The notes under the pieces: generated by a model
Databases searched by the model: none
Told to the model about the DNA's origin: nothing
The model's input: only the letters and a program-made list of their open reading frames with translations
Assembly (NCBI RefSeq): GCF_000367365.1
Contig: NZ_BARF01000031.1
Coordinates: forward strand, 1 to 64,000
Length of the DNA stretch: 64,000 bases
Direction: 5' to 3'
From: Streptomyces prunicolor NBRC 13075
GTDB lineage: Bacteria; Actinomycetota; Actinomycetes; Streptomycetales; Streptomycetaceae
Made by a program: the position numbers and the translations under genes
Part shown: piece after piece, positions 44,573-53,137 of the stretch
Numbering within the stretch: position 1 is the stretch's first letter
Layout: every line of letters starts with the position of its first letter

Positions 44573-46210
44573 TCAGCGGTTCGGTGCCGGATCAACTGCC
44601 GCTACGACACGTGCCGTTGGCGACCCAGTGGCGGCGGCAGCGGTGTTCGCACCGGTTACCGGAGCCGCCGTATCCCCGGACTCCTGGCGCGGGCGGCGCA
44701 GCAACAGCACGCACACCAGCGCGGCGAGGAGAGTCAGCGCCCCGGCCACCACCAGGCACAGCCGCATGCCGTCGAGGAAGGAGTCGCCCAGTGCGCCCAG
44801 GGCGCGGCCGGTGTCCGCGCCGAGATTCATCCGGGCGACGGCGCCCAGGCCGCCCGCGTCGGCGGTCGAGACGATGCTCCGCTGGGTCGCGCCCGTCACC
44901 CCGGCGTCGGTGAGGTGGCCGGGCAGCGTGTCGAGCGCCTTGGTGGTGAGCAGGGCGCCGAGAACGGCCGGGCCGAGCGCACCGCCGACCTGCCGGAACG
45001 CGTTGTTGCCGGCCGCCGCCATCCCGGCCTGCTGATACGGCACGGAGGCCACGGCGGTCGCGGTCATCGGCGTGAGGACGGTCCCGATGCCCAGGCCCAG
45101 CAACGCCAGCCGCCAGGCGATGGACGCGAACGAGGTGCCGGCGTCGACGCCGGTCAGCGAGAACAGGGCGGCGGAGATGACCAGCAGACCGCCGGTGATC
45201 AGGACGCGCGGGGTGACCCGGTGCATCAGCCGCCCGACCGGCTGGCCGACCACGATCGCCGCCGCGGTGACCATGAGCAGCCGCCAGGCCGCCTGGAGCG
45301 TGTCGAGCTGCTGCACCAGACCGAAGTAGAGGCTGAGCAGGAAGAAGAAGCCGATCAGCGCCAGGAAGGTGATCATCGCGACCAGGGTGGTGGCGGTGAA
45401 CGCCGGGCTGCGGAACAGCGTCAGATCCAGCATCGGGCTCTCGCTGCGCAGCTCGGCGAGCACGAACGCGACCCCGCCGACCACCGCGGTGAACAGCGCC
45501 ACCATGACCTTGACGTCCGTGAAGGAACCGGCGCCGCCCTCGATCACGCCGTAGACGAGCGCGGTGATGGCGAGGGTGGCCGTCAACTGGCCGGGCCAGT
45601 CCAGCTTCCGTCCGTGCGGGGCCCGGGAGTCGGGCAGCAGGCGGGCGGCGACGCCCAGCGCGAGCAGCGGGACGGGGACGGAGATCAGGTAGATCCAGCG
45701 CCAGGAGGCGTGGTCGAGGATGACTCCGGCTATCAGCGGGCCGACGGCCAGCGCGGCCATGAGGGCGGTCGCCCACAGGCCGATGAACTTGCCGCGCTCG
45801 CGATGGTCGGGCACCGCGTGGCTGATCAGCGCCAGGGTCGTCGGCAGCAGGGTCGCCGCGCCGAGACCGGCCAACGCCTGGCCGATCCACAGGAGTTGGG
45901 CCGACTGCGCGGACAGGGCCACGGCGGCACCGGCCGCGGAGAACAACAGGCCCGCCTGGAACACCTTCTTGCGTCCGTGCACATCGCCGAAGACACCGGC
46001 GGTGAGGATGAACGCGGCCATGGGCAGCACGAACGCGTCCTGGACCCAGGACAGTTGGGCGGTTGACGCGTGCAGCGCCGACTGGATGGCGGGCAGGCTC
46101 ACGGCGACCGTGGTCACCGGCAAGTAGGCGACGAAGACGCCGAGACAGGCCATGACGAGGGTGCCCGCCCGCTGCTCGGGCCGCCCGCTCGCCGGGATCG
46201 TGACGTTCAC
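44573..46210 (-). CDS. DHA2-type multidrug MFS exporter (14 TM, EmrB/QacA-like)
   Basis: A 545-residue transporter with about 14 hydrophobic segments. Motif A appears as GVFGDVHGRKKVFQAGLL and motif C-like sequence as LIAGVILDHASWRWIYLISVPVPLLALG. The start is GTG 46210, which follows GAAGGAGAG; the frame upstream (to 46288) has no family sequence. The hydrophilic C-terminus is Ala/Thr-rich. It is divergent from an Lrp/AsnC regulator gene (147 bases between starts), the likely controller. Substrates unknown. Confidence 0.88.
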   Translation of the reverse strand: MNVTIPASGRPEQRAGTLVMACLGVFVAYLPVTTVAVSLPAIQSALHASTAQLSWVQDAFVLPMAAFILTAGVFGDVHGRKKVFQAGLLFSAAGAAVALSAQSAQLLWIGQALAGLGAATLLPTTLALISHAVPDHRERGKFIGLWATALMAALAVGPLIAGVILDHASWRWIYLISVPVPLLALGVAARLLPDSRAPHGRKLDWPGQLTATLAITALVYGVIEGGAGSFTDVKVMVALFTAVVGGVAFVLAELRSESPMLDLTLFRSPAFTATTLVAMITFLALIGFFFLLSLYFGLVQQLDTLQAAWRLLMVTAAAIVVGQPVGRLMHRVTPRVLITGGLLVISAALFSLTGVDAGTSFASIAWRLALLGLGIGTVLTPMTATAVASVPYQQAGMAAAGNNAFRQVGGALGPAVLGALLTTKALDTLPGHLTDAGVTGATQRSIVSTADAGGLGAVARMNLGADTGRALGALGDSFLDGMRLCLVVAGALTLLAALVCVLLLRRPRQESGDTAAPVTGANTAAAATGSPTARVVAAVDPAPNR

Positions 46211-46357
46211 GGGGAACTCTCCTTCTCGAATGCGGTGCCCTCGAACTCGAACGGGCACGCGTCTCAGGATCGGCTCCGCCATGGACAATCACCAACGTGA
46301 GACCGAGAAGCGACGAGAAACCTCTACCCGGCACCGTTTCGATGTCACACTTCCTTC

Positions 46358-47353
46358 ATGATGGACGAAGTCGACGGGAAAATCCTCCGCGCGCTGCAGT
46401 GTGCGGCGCGCGCCTCGTTCCGGCTGATCGGCGAGGTGGCCGGGGTCTCGGAGCAGACCGCCGCCCGCCGCTTCCACGCCCTGCGCCGCTCCGGGGTGAT
46501 GCGGGTGGTCGGCCTGGTCGACCCCGCCGTCCACGGCGACGCCCGCTGGCTGGCCCGGGTCCGCTGCCGCCCCGACCGGGTCGGCCCGCTCGCCGACGCG
46601 CTCGCCCGACGGCCCGACATCGCCTACGCGGGCCTCGCGTCCGGCGGTTCGGAGATCATCTGCGTCATCACCGCGCCGGTGCACGTGGCGAGCGACGACG
46701 TCCTGCTGCGCCAACTGCCCAAGTCCGCATCGGTTCTGGACGTGAGCATCGACCTGCTCATCCACCCGTTCGGCACATCCGGAGTGAGCGACTGGACGGG
46801 CTACGGCGGCCGGCTCACGCCCGAGCAGGTACAACACCTGGTCGGCGACCGGCAGTTGGCGCCCACCGGACCACCCGTGCCGCTCACCGCCGAGGACACC
46901 CCGCTGCTCGACGCTCTCGCGGAGGACGGCCGTGCCACCCACACCCAACTCGCCGACGCCACCGGCTGGTCCACGGCCCGCGTGGCCCGCCGACTGGACA
47001 CCCTGGAGAACTCGGGGGCGCTCGCCTACGACGTCGAACTGCTCCCCGCGCGCCTGGGGTTCGCCCTCAACGCCACCCTGTGGCTGCGCGTCGCCCCGGC
47101 CCACCTGGAGCGCGTCGGCGAGGAACTCGCGGCCCACGACGAGGTCGCCTTCGCCGCCGCGATCAGCGGCGACTCCAATGTGATGGCCGTCGTCATCTGC
47201 CGCGACACGGAGCACCTGTACCGGTACCTGACCACCAAGGTCGCCACCGTCCCGGGCATCGACGGCTACGGCCTGAGCATCCACGTCCACCGCCTGAAGC
47301 AGGCGACCTCGCTCATCTCACGCGGGCGACTGGTGCCCCCGGCGTTCGCGTGA
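46358..47353 (+). CDS. Lrp/AsnC-family regulator with two HTH-RAM modules
   Basis: A 331-residue regulator with a duplicated design. The first HTH is DEVDGKILRALQCAARASFRLIGEVAGVSEQTAARRFHALRRSGVMRVVGLVDP, the second EDTPLLDALAEDGRATHTQLADATGWSTARVARRLDTLENSGALAYDVELLP. Each is followed by an AsnC/RAM-like ligand domain (…AYAGLASGGSEIICVITAP, …DEVAFAAAISGDSNVMAVVICRD). ATG 46358 or 46361 may start; no ribosome site is obvious, so it may be leaderless. Divergence from the DHA2 exporter suggests it controls that gene, perhaps in response to an amino-acid-like ligand. Confidence 0.87.
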   Translation: MMDEVDGKILRALQCAARASFRLIGEVAGVSEQTAARRFHALRRSGVMRVVGLVDPAVHGDARWLARVRCRPDRVGPLADALARRPDIAYAGLASGGSEIICVITAPVHVASDDVLLRQLPKSASVLDVSIDLLIHPFGTSGVSDWTGYGGRLTPEQVQHLVGDRQLAPTGPPVPLTAEDTPLLDALAEDGRATHTQLADATGWSTARVARRLDTLENSGALAYDVELLPARLGFALNATLWLRVAPAHLERVGEELAAHDEVAFAAAISGDSNVMAVVICRDTEHLYRYLTTKVATVPGIDGYGLSIHVHRLKQATSLISRGRLVPPAFA

Positions 47354-47370
47354 CGCGGCCGGAACGCAGG

Positions 47371-47406
47371 GAGCCGGACCGCCCGCTGTGGCGGATGATC
47401 CGGCTC
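47371..47406. terminator. Hairpin between convergent regulator and hydrolase genes
   Basis: Outer arms GAGCCGGA/TCCGGCTC (8 bp, perfect) enclose an inner CCGCC/GGCGG stem. The structure begins 18 bases after the Lrp stop and lies 72 bases from the end of the convergent hydrolase gene. Confidence 0.55.
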
Positions 47407-47477
47407 TCAACTGCCGTACCAGGCTGGGTACTTCGTCGCTACGGCGACGGGGCAGTGCTTCGGGTCGGTGCTTCGGG

Positions 47478-48818
47478 TCAGCGCTTCGTGTAGATGAAGC
47501 CGACCTTGTCCAGCTCGTCGCCGGAGCGCCCGTGGAAGCCGGCGATCTGCCAGCCGGACGGAGCGGTGCGGGTCACGCAGTCCGAGGTGGTGGTGCCACC
47601 GGCCAGGGTGTTGCCCAGGTTGGTGGTGAACTTGGCGTAGAAGATCCGCGTGGTGTCGCTGTACTTGCCCTCGCACAGGTACGCCGTCGTCACGTACTCG
47701 CCGCTGCCCAGTGTCAGCGAGGACGCGGTGCCGCCGGTCCCGCCGTGGGTGAGGGTGGTGCCGTTGGCGAGGGTGACGCCGACCTGGTCGACGCGGGAGC
47801 CGGCGCGCAGCGAGATCGTGGTGGCGCGGGCGGCCGCCGGGACACTGTTGATGTCCTGGTAGTAGTCGCCGTGCGGTCCGCCGAACTGGTCGCTGAGCTG
47901 GTAGTCCGCGTTCTGCGACCAGGTGAAACCGACCGTGATCGGGTCGTGGTCGGAGAGCATCAGGCCGTCCGAGGTGAGGAACTTGGCGTGCTCGTTGTTG
48001 TACGAGGTCGCGTTCAGCGTGACCAGCTTGCTGCTGCGGTAGAGGACCTTGTCCACGACCTCGCAGGTGTTGGGCACGGTGGCCCCGGTCTGGTCGCACA
48101 GGAGGGTGTCGCTGCCCTTGGCCGGTGCCACGCCGCCGCGGATCACCTTGACCCAGGCGTCGGTGAGCCCGTTGGCGGCGCCGAACTCGGCGATGGTGTC
48201 GGCGGTGCGGGTGTAGCGGGTGTTCGTGTCACCCATCACCACGACGGCGTTGCCGGCCGAGTGCGTGCCGATGAACGAGGTCAGCTGGTTGAGGTTGTCC
48301 GCGCGGGACGCCTCGTCGCCGTCGTTCGTGCCCGCGTTGGTGTGCAGGTTGTAGAAGTCGACGTACACGCCCTCGGACAGCCGCTCCCGCATGAAGGTGA
48401 AGCCCTTCGGCGTCAGGCAGTCGCCCGAGTCGACCTGGCAGGAGTTCCAGCCGACCCGCTCGAAGTCGTCGCCGTCCCAGGCGTAGTTGGAGACGGTGTT
48501 GAGCCCGCTGCCGATGCCCGCGCCGCCGCTGGTCGCGGTGCGGTAGGGGTGGGTGTCGGTGGAGTACAGGTAGGCGTGGTAGTTGAAGTCCTCCTGCACG
48601 TTCACGATGTCGTACGGGGCGATGCGCGTGCCAATCGCGGTGGTGCTCGTGTCGCGCGGCGTCGAGGCGCTGGACAACCACTCCGGCAGCCCGGCGACGT
48701 TGTACGTGAGCACGTTGAAGCTGCCCGAACTGGCGGCGGCGGCCGGTGTCGCGGCGGCCACCGTGAGCCCGCCCAGGGCCGCGGCTGCGACCGCCAGACA
48801 GGCGAGAAGTCTGCGCAT
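47478..48818 (-). CDS. Secreted endonuclease/exonuclease/phosphatase-family protein with jacalin-like lectin domain
   Basis: A 446-residue exported protein. The signal peptide MRRLLACLAVAAAALGGLTVAAATPAAA is followed by an EEP fold: SFNVLTYNVAGLP, DIVNVQED, VDFYNLHTNAG, NAVVVMGDTNTRYT and LSDHDPITVGF, carrying the Asn, Glu, His, Asp and Asp-His residues expected of a Mg-dependent phosphodiesterase. The C-terminal part (about 310-446; GGPHGDYYQDI ... RAGSRVDQVGVTLANGTTLTHGGTGG ... FHGRSGDELDKVGFIYT) is a jacalin-like sugar-binding domain. It may be a DNase or a phospholipid phosphodiesterase (sphingomyelinase-like); sequence alone does not decide. A CAAGCGCTTG operator lies upstream. Confidence 0.83.
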   Translation of the reverse strand: MRRLLACLAVAAAALGGLTVAAATPAAAASSGSFNVLTYNVAGLPEWLSSASTPRDTSTTAIGTRIAPYDIVNVQEDFNYHAYLYSTDTHPYRTATSGGAGIGSGLNTVSNYAWDGDDFERVGWNSCQVDSGDCLTPKGFTFMRERLSEGVYVDFYNLHTNAGTNDGDEASRADNLNQLTSFIGTHSAGNAVVVMGDTNTRYTRTADTIAEFGAANGLTDAWVKVIRGGVAPAKGSDTLLCDQTGATVPNTCEVVDKVLYRSSKLVTLNATSYNNEHAKFLTSDGLMLSDHDPITVGFTWSQNADYQLSDQFGGPHGDYYQDINSVPAAARATTISLRAGSRVDQVGVTLANGTTLTHGGTGGTASSLTLGSGEYVTTAYLCEGKYSDTTRIFYAKFTTNLGNTLAGGTTTSDCVTRTAPSGWQIAGFHGRSGDELDKVGFIYTKR

Positions 48819-49235
48819 GGGGAAGTGCCTCCTGCGGAGTGACAGAGGGGGAGGTTGTTGCGGCGCTCATGTCAAAATGTAGCGACAAGCGCTTGCTATG
48901 ACTCCCCTTCGGCCACACCGAATCTGGAATTCCGGGTGGCGCGGAGATGGCCAAGTCCCGTCGCCTGACCGTTTGTTGTCGGTGCGGGGGGATACGGTCC
49001 ACAGGTATGGCATAAGACATTCACATCACCCGGCACGAGAACGGCGGGGAGGACTGTCGGGGCGAGCACGGACCGCCGATGACGGCCGAAGAATGCCAGG
49101 AACCCGAGTGATCTCCTCATCGCCAAGATGCGCGAGGTGGCGCGAGAGCTCGGGGTGCGCGTCCAGGGAGACGACGGGGGCGCCGAGGTCGGGGAGGGCG
49201 GGAACCCGGTCCCTTCCGGCCGCCGCCCCTGACCG
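48819..49235. other. 417-base intergenic region
   Basis: The left part carries the promoter and operator of the EEP-jacalin gene. The right part (48900-49235) shows only short open frames. One forward frame near 49090-49232 reads NPSDLLIAKMREVARELGVRVQ before a stop; it has no start signal and looks like either chance or the tail of a lost gene. No RNA gene is evident. Confidence 0.4.
48886..48895. promoter_or_regulatory. Palindromic operator upstream of the EEP-jacalin gene
   Basis: CAAGCGCTTG is a perfect 10-base palindrome with the central CG typical of LacI-type sites. On the reverse strand a TACATT -10-like box follows about 5 bases later, so a bound repressor would cover the promoter spacer. 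Confidence 0.45.
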
Positions 49236-50324
49236 CTACGGCCGCGCCAAGTGCCGCATCGTCAGCGCCAGTTGTAGCCGCAGTCGCCCCTGCGGAGTGC
49301 GTACCGGCCAGCCCAGCAGGGCCTCCGCGTGGGTCAACCGGTCCTGGAGCGTGGAGTGGTGGACGTTGATCTCCATGGCCGCCGCGCGCAGGCTCGTGGT
49401 GCCGGCGACGGCGCTCAAAGTGGCCAGCAGCCAGGGCGCGTTGGCCGCCGCCGCTTCCACGTCATGGACGTCGGGCGGCGGTTCGGCACCCGGTACGACC
49501 AGTTCGGCGAGGAGGGCGATACCGCCGAGCTCGTCGGCGTGCACGACGCGTGGGCCGGGGTCCTGTGCGGTGCCGTCGGCGGTGAAGCGGAGGGCGGTGC
49601 GGGCGGCGGCCCAGGAGCGGGGCAGGTCCAGTACCGGGACGGCCGGGCCGACACCCAGTCGGCCTACGGGCAACTCGGTGTCCGTGTGCGGTGGTTGAGG
49701 ACCGGAGCCGTCATGGGCCGGCTGCGGATCACCGTCCGACGCGGCTCGCGCGCCGGACGTACCGGTGTCCCGGGGCGCGGCGAGGACGCGGGGCCGTCCG
49801 TCGAGCGGGGCGAGAACGCGGGCGCGGGTCGCGGGGTCGGCCGCGTCGAGGCCGAGACGGCGGGCCGCGTGCAGCCGGGCCGCCTCGGGAGCCGTGGCAT
49901 CGAGCAGGGTCTCGACCAACTCCGGGTCCTCGGCGGGAACCCGGCCCCGGGTGCGATCGAGCACGAGCCGCACGGCACCGGCCGCCCGCTCCAGGATCAC
50001 CGCGTCGACGACACTGGGCGGAGCCTGCGCCGTACGCTCCAGCCACAGCGCGGAAGCCCCGCCCGGCGTCAGCGCGGCGGAGGGCCAGGCGGGATCCGGC
50101 GATTCCTCGCTGTCCCTGCGCGTACCGTCCGCCTCGACCCGCACCCGAACCCGCCGCTCGACGTCGACCAGCCGCGCGGCACACCCGGCCAGCACCGCCG
50201 CCCCACGCACCAGCGCCTCGAGCCCGGCCCGCGACTCGGCGAGCCGATCGAAATACCCGATGACCCGCACGGCGGCACCGGCGTCCGGATCCAGCGCGGT
50301 CAGGCGCCCGGCCAGCTCTTTCAT
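49236..50324 (-). CDS. PucR-type helix-turn-helix regulator
   Basis: A 362-residue protein. The C-terminus (VAGTTSLRAAAMEINVHHSTLQDRLTHAEALLGWPVRTPQGRLRLQLALTMRHL) is the PucR C-terminal HTH (HTH_30) seen in many actinomycete regulators. The central region is an Ala/Arg-rich sensor-like domain without a clear motif. ATG 50324 is chosen, with ATG 50342 possible; the frame stays open upstream, but that extension runs through a 157-bp tandem repeat whose period is not a multiple of three, so it is not coding. Target genes are unknown. Confidence 0.78.
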   Translation of the reverse strand: MKELAGRLTALDPDAGAAVRVIGYFDRLAESRAGLEALVRGAAVLAGCAARLVDVERRVRVRVEADGTRRDSEESPDPAWPSAALTPGGASALWLERTAQAPPSVVDAVILERAAGAVRLVLDRTRGRVPAEDPELVETLLDATAPEAARLHAARRLGLDAADPATRARVLAPLDGRPRVLAAPRDTGTSGARAASDGDPQPAHDGSGPQPPHTDTELPVGRLGVGPAVPVLDLPRSWAAARTALRFTADGTAQDPGPRVVHADELGGIALLAELVVPGAEPPPDVHDVEAAAANAPWLLATLSAVAGTTSLRAAAMEINVHHSTLQDRLTHAEALLGWPVRTPQGRLRLQLALTMRHLARP

Positions 50325-50334
50325 AACCCCATGG

Positions 50335-50775
50335 TGCGGCATGCCACCGGCGGAGAGGAGGGACGGGACGTGGGTATCGCGCTCGGGCCGTCCCTGGCCA
50401 GACTGAGGGGCTTCCTCGGTGTGCCGCTCGTGCACGCCGCGCCGGTGTCGCCGTGGTCGTAGGTCCGCGCCGTCGGCGGCCTCCGTGTCCGGTGTGCCAT
50501 GCCGGCGGCGGGGGAGACGCCGGGGCGCGGGCGGTGTGCTCGGGGCGTCTTCGGAGTGGCCGGGGGGCTTGCCTGGTGTGCCGCGCGCGGAGGGCATGCC
50601 GGTGTCGCCGCGGTCGTAGGTGCGCGCCGCCGGCGGCCTCCGCATTCGGTGTGCCATGCCGGCGGTGGGGGAGACGCCGGGATGCGGGCAGTGCGCTCGG
50701 GCCGTCTCCGGAGCGGCCGAGGGGCTTCCTTGGTGTGCCGCGCGCGGAGGGCATGCCGGTGTCACCGTGGCCGCG
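50335..50775. repeat. 157-bp degenerate tandem repeat upstream of the PucR-type gene
   Basis: Unit boundaries marked by GGGGCTT(C/G)C(C/T)(T/C)GGTGTGCC recur at 50407, 50564 and 50721, exactly 157 bases apart. A partial unit before 50407 (starting near 50335, ending GCGCTCGGGCCGTC) runs into the 5' end of the regulator gene, and the last copy fades near 50775. Each unit shares GGTGTGCCATGCCGGCGG and a GTCGTAGGT(C/G)CGCGCCG block. Because 157 is not divisible by 3, the array is not a coding repeat. It looks like repeated duplication of the regulator's upstream region. Confidence 0.75.
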
Positions 50776-50875
50776 CTCTCACCGCACTCATGGCGAAGCC
50801 GGCTCACATGCGCCGCCCGGCCACGTCGGAGACGTCGCGGCGCACCGGTGCAGTCGCAGCCCTGCCCTCACCCCC

Positions 50876-51859
50876 TCAACCTGCCCCCAACAACCGCCGC
50901 AGCCAACTCACATGCGCGGCCCGCGCCGCCTGTGAGACCGCCGCCTGGGGAGCGAAGCCGTCGAAGCCGTGGAAGCCGCCGGGCCAGACGTGGAGTTCGG
51001 CGATGCCGCCCGACTGCCAGAGGCGGGACGCGTAGGCGACGACCTCGTCGCGGAAGGTCTCCGCCGAGCCGACGTCGAGGAAGGCCGGGGGCAAGCCGGT
51101 GAGGTCCTCCGCGCGGGCCGGTGCGGCGTACGGCGAGACGTCGGGGCCGCCGCGGCGGTCGCCGAGCAGGGCGGTCCAGCCGGTCTCGTTGGACGTGCGG
51201 TCCCAGACGCCGACGCCGGTCATCTGGTGCGCGGACGGGGTGTCGTTGCGGTCGTCGAGCATCGGGCAGAGCAGGAGCTGGCCGATGGGGCGCGGGCCGC
51301 CGCGGTCCCGGGTGAGCAGGGCCAGCGCCGCGGACAGCCCGCCGCCGGCGCTCGCGCCCATGATGACGATCCGCTCGGGATCGCCGCCGATCTCCTTCGC
51401 GTGCTCCGCCGTCCACAGCAGACCGGCGTACACGTCCTCGATCGGCGCGGGGTGCGGATGTTCGGGCGCCAGCCGGTACTCCACCGAGACCACCACCGCG
51501 TCCAGTTCCCGCGCGTACTCCAGCGCCCCGGTCACCCCGACCCGCCGGTCGCCGAGCACCATCCCGCCGCCGTGCACGTGATAGATGACGGGCAGCGCGC
51601 CCGCCGTCGCCGGTGCGGTCGGACGGCAGACCAGCAGCGTGATGTCGGGCTCGCCGACCGGGCCCGCCACCTCGCGGTCCTCGATGGCGAAGGCTCCGTC
51701 GAGCGTGAGATCCATCTGCATCGACTGCGTGATCGCGGGGCCTTGGCGGATCTCGTCGATGTCCTCCATCGTCATCCCGGGCGAGATGAACTCCTTGATC
51801 AACTCCAGCGCGGCGGCGAGTTCGGGGTCGAACGGGGGCGGGGGCGGGACGGAAGTCAT
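50876..51859 (-). CDS. Alpha/beta hydrolase of the hormone-sensitive lipase family
   Basis: A 327-residue esterase. The oxyanion-hole motif is YHVHGGGMVLGD (HGGG, about residue 95), the nucleophile elbow is GASAGGG (Ser near 168), and the acid and His lie in LPPAFLDVGSAETFRDE and GGFHGFDGF. It hydrolyses acyl esters; natural substrate unknown. Start ATG 51859 with AGGAGAAGC just upstream. Confidence 0.87.
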   Translation of the reverse strand: MTSVPPPPPFDPELAAALELIKEFISPGMTMEDIDEIRQGPAITQSMQMDLTLDGAFAIEDREVAGPVGEPDITLLVCRPTAPATAGALPVIYHVHGGGMVLGDRRVGVTGALEYARELDAVVVSVEYRLAPEHPHPAPIEDVYAGLLWTAEHAKEIGGDPERIVIMGASAGGGLSAALALLTRDRGGPRPIGQLLLCPMLDDRNDTPSAHQMTGVGVWDRTSNETGWTALLGDRRGGPDVSPYAAPARAEDLTGLPPAFLDVGSAETFRDEVVAYASRLWQSGGIAELHVWPGGFHGFDGFAPQAAVSQAARAAHVSWLRRLLGAG

Positions 51860-52067
51860 GCGCTTCTCCTGACGCTGGGCGCGGCGGCTCGTGCGGCCAT
51901 GATCCGCGCGTGTACCCCCGATCGGCCCACCGCCGTCCGGCGGAACCTCTCCGCCGTCCGGCGGGTGCCTTGTCAGGACGTGACCTGTTGTTCACCTTCG
52001 GGACGCGGAAGGGATCATCCGTGCCGACAACGATGTCGAGATCCCATATGCACCAGGAGCACCACCT

Positions 52068-53105
52068 GTGAACATCTCCCTGACCGTCTGGCTGCTGACG
52101 ATCGCCGCCCTCTGTGCCCTCGTCGGCGCCGACTTCCTCATCGGCCGCAAACCCCACGACGTCTCCCTCAAGGAAGCAGGCGTCTGGACCGTGGTCTGGG
52201 TCGTCCTGGCCTGCCTGTTCGGGCTCGGACTGTTCTTCTACGGCGGGAGCGGGCCGACCGGGGAGTTCTTCGCCGGGTACATCACCGAGAAGTCGCTCAG
52301 CGTCGACAACCTCTTCGTCTTCGTGCTGATCATGGGCAAGTTCGCGGTGCCGTCCCAGTACCAGCAACGGGTGCTCATGGTCGGAGTCCTCGTCGCCCTG
52401 GTGTTGCGCGCCGGCTTCATCGCGGCCGGTGCCGCGATCATCTCCACGTTCTCCTGGGTCTTCTACCTCTTCGGCGCGTTCCTGATCTGGACCGCCTGGA
52501 AGCTCGTCCAGGACGCCCGCAAGGGCCACGGGAACGACGAGAACGACGAGTACGAGGAGAACAAGCTCCTCAAGATCGCCGAACGCCGCTTCGGCGTGGC
52601 CGACCGCTATCACGGCACCAAGCTGTTCATCACGGAGAACGGCAAGCGCATCATGACCCCGATGCTCGTCGTGATGCTCGCGATCGGCTCCACCGACGTG
52701 CTCTTCGCCCTCGACTCCATCCCCGCGATCTACGGCCTCACCCAGGACCCGTACATCGTCTTCACTGCCAACGCCTTCGCCCTGATGGGCCTGCGCCAGC
52801 TGTACTTCCTCATCGGCGGCCTGCTGAAGAAACTCGTCCACCTCAGCTACGGCCTGTCGGTCATCCTCGGCTTCATCGGCGTCAAGCTGGTGCTGCATGC
52901 CCTGCACGAATCCGGTGTGCACGTCCCGGAGATCTCCATCCCCTTCTCCCTCGGCTTCATCGTGCTGGTCCTGGCGGTGACGACGTTCACGAGCCTGTGG
53001 GCCACACGGGCGGCCGACGAGGAACCCGCCGCCAAGTCCTGGACGGGGAGCTTGACTTCGAGAGCGCTCGAAGACCTACCGTCACGAAGGACGGTGAAGG
53101 TCTGA
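52068..53105 (+). CDS. TerC-family integral membrane protein
   Basis: A 345-residue membrane protein with about nine hydrophobic segments. TerC hallmarks are FFAGYITEKSLSVDNLFVFVLIMGKFAVPSQYQQRVL and LAIGSTDVLFALDSIPAIYGLTQDPYIVFTANAFALMGLRQLYFL, with the charged DN and DS pairs proposed for metal passage. TerC proteins are linked to tellurite resistance and to manganese or calcium export. The start is GTG 52068. The C-terminus after about residue 322 (KSWTGSLTSRALEDLPSRRTVKV) is atypical because the DNA there also carries the promoter of the next gene. I see no yybP-ykoY riboswitch upstream. Confidence 0.88.
   Translation: MNISLTVWLLTIAALCALVGADFLIGRKPHDVSLKEAGVWTVVWVVLACLFGLGLFFYGGSGPTGEFFAGYITEKSLSVDNLFVFVLIMGKFAVPSQYQQRVLMVGVLVALVLRAGFIAAGAAIISTFSWVFYLFGAFLIWTAWKLVQDARKGHGNDENDEYEENKLLKIAERRFGVADRYHGTKLFITENGKRIMTPMLVVMLAIGSTDVLFALDSIPAIYGLTQDPYIVFTANAFALMGLRQLYFLIGGLLKKLVHLSYGLSVILGFIGVKLVLHALHESGVHVPEISIPFSLGFIVLVLAVTTFTSLWATRAADEEPAAKSWTGSLTSRALEDLPSRRTVKV
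53052..53082 (+). promoter_or_regulatory. Promoter with embedded palindrome inside the terC 3' end
   Basis: TTGACT (53052-53057) is followed by CTTCGAGAGCGCTCGAAG (53056-53073; 7-bp arms around AGCG) and TACCGT (53077-53082). The -35/-10 spacer is 19 bases. The palindrome's GAGCGCTC core resembles LacI-family operators of carbohydrate genes. It would drive the LLM gene starting at 53138. Confidence 0.45.
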
Positions 53106-53137
53106 AGGTCCGGGTGGACCGCGAGAGGGAGTCGGGC

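Noticed and set aside
48896..49126. 76-codon reverse frame upstream of the EEP-jacalin gene
   Set aside because: No ribosome site, no domain, and codon use looks random; it overlaps probable regulatory DNA.
50325..50807. N-terminal extension of the PucR-type regulator through the repeat array
   Set aside because: The 157-bp period is not a multiple of three and the translation changes character from unit to unit, so the extension is not a selected protein sequence.
51960..52067. yybP-ykoY manganese riboswitch before terC
   Set aside because: The spacing is short and the conserved helix and loop elements of that riboswitch were not found.
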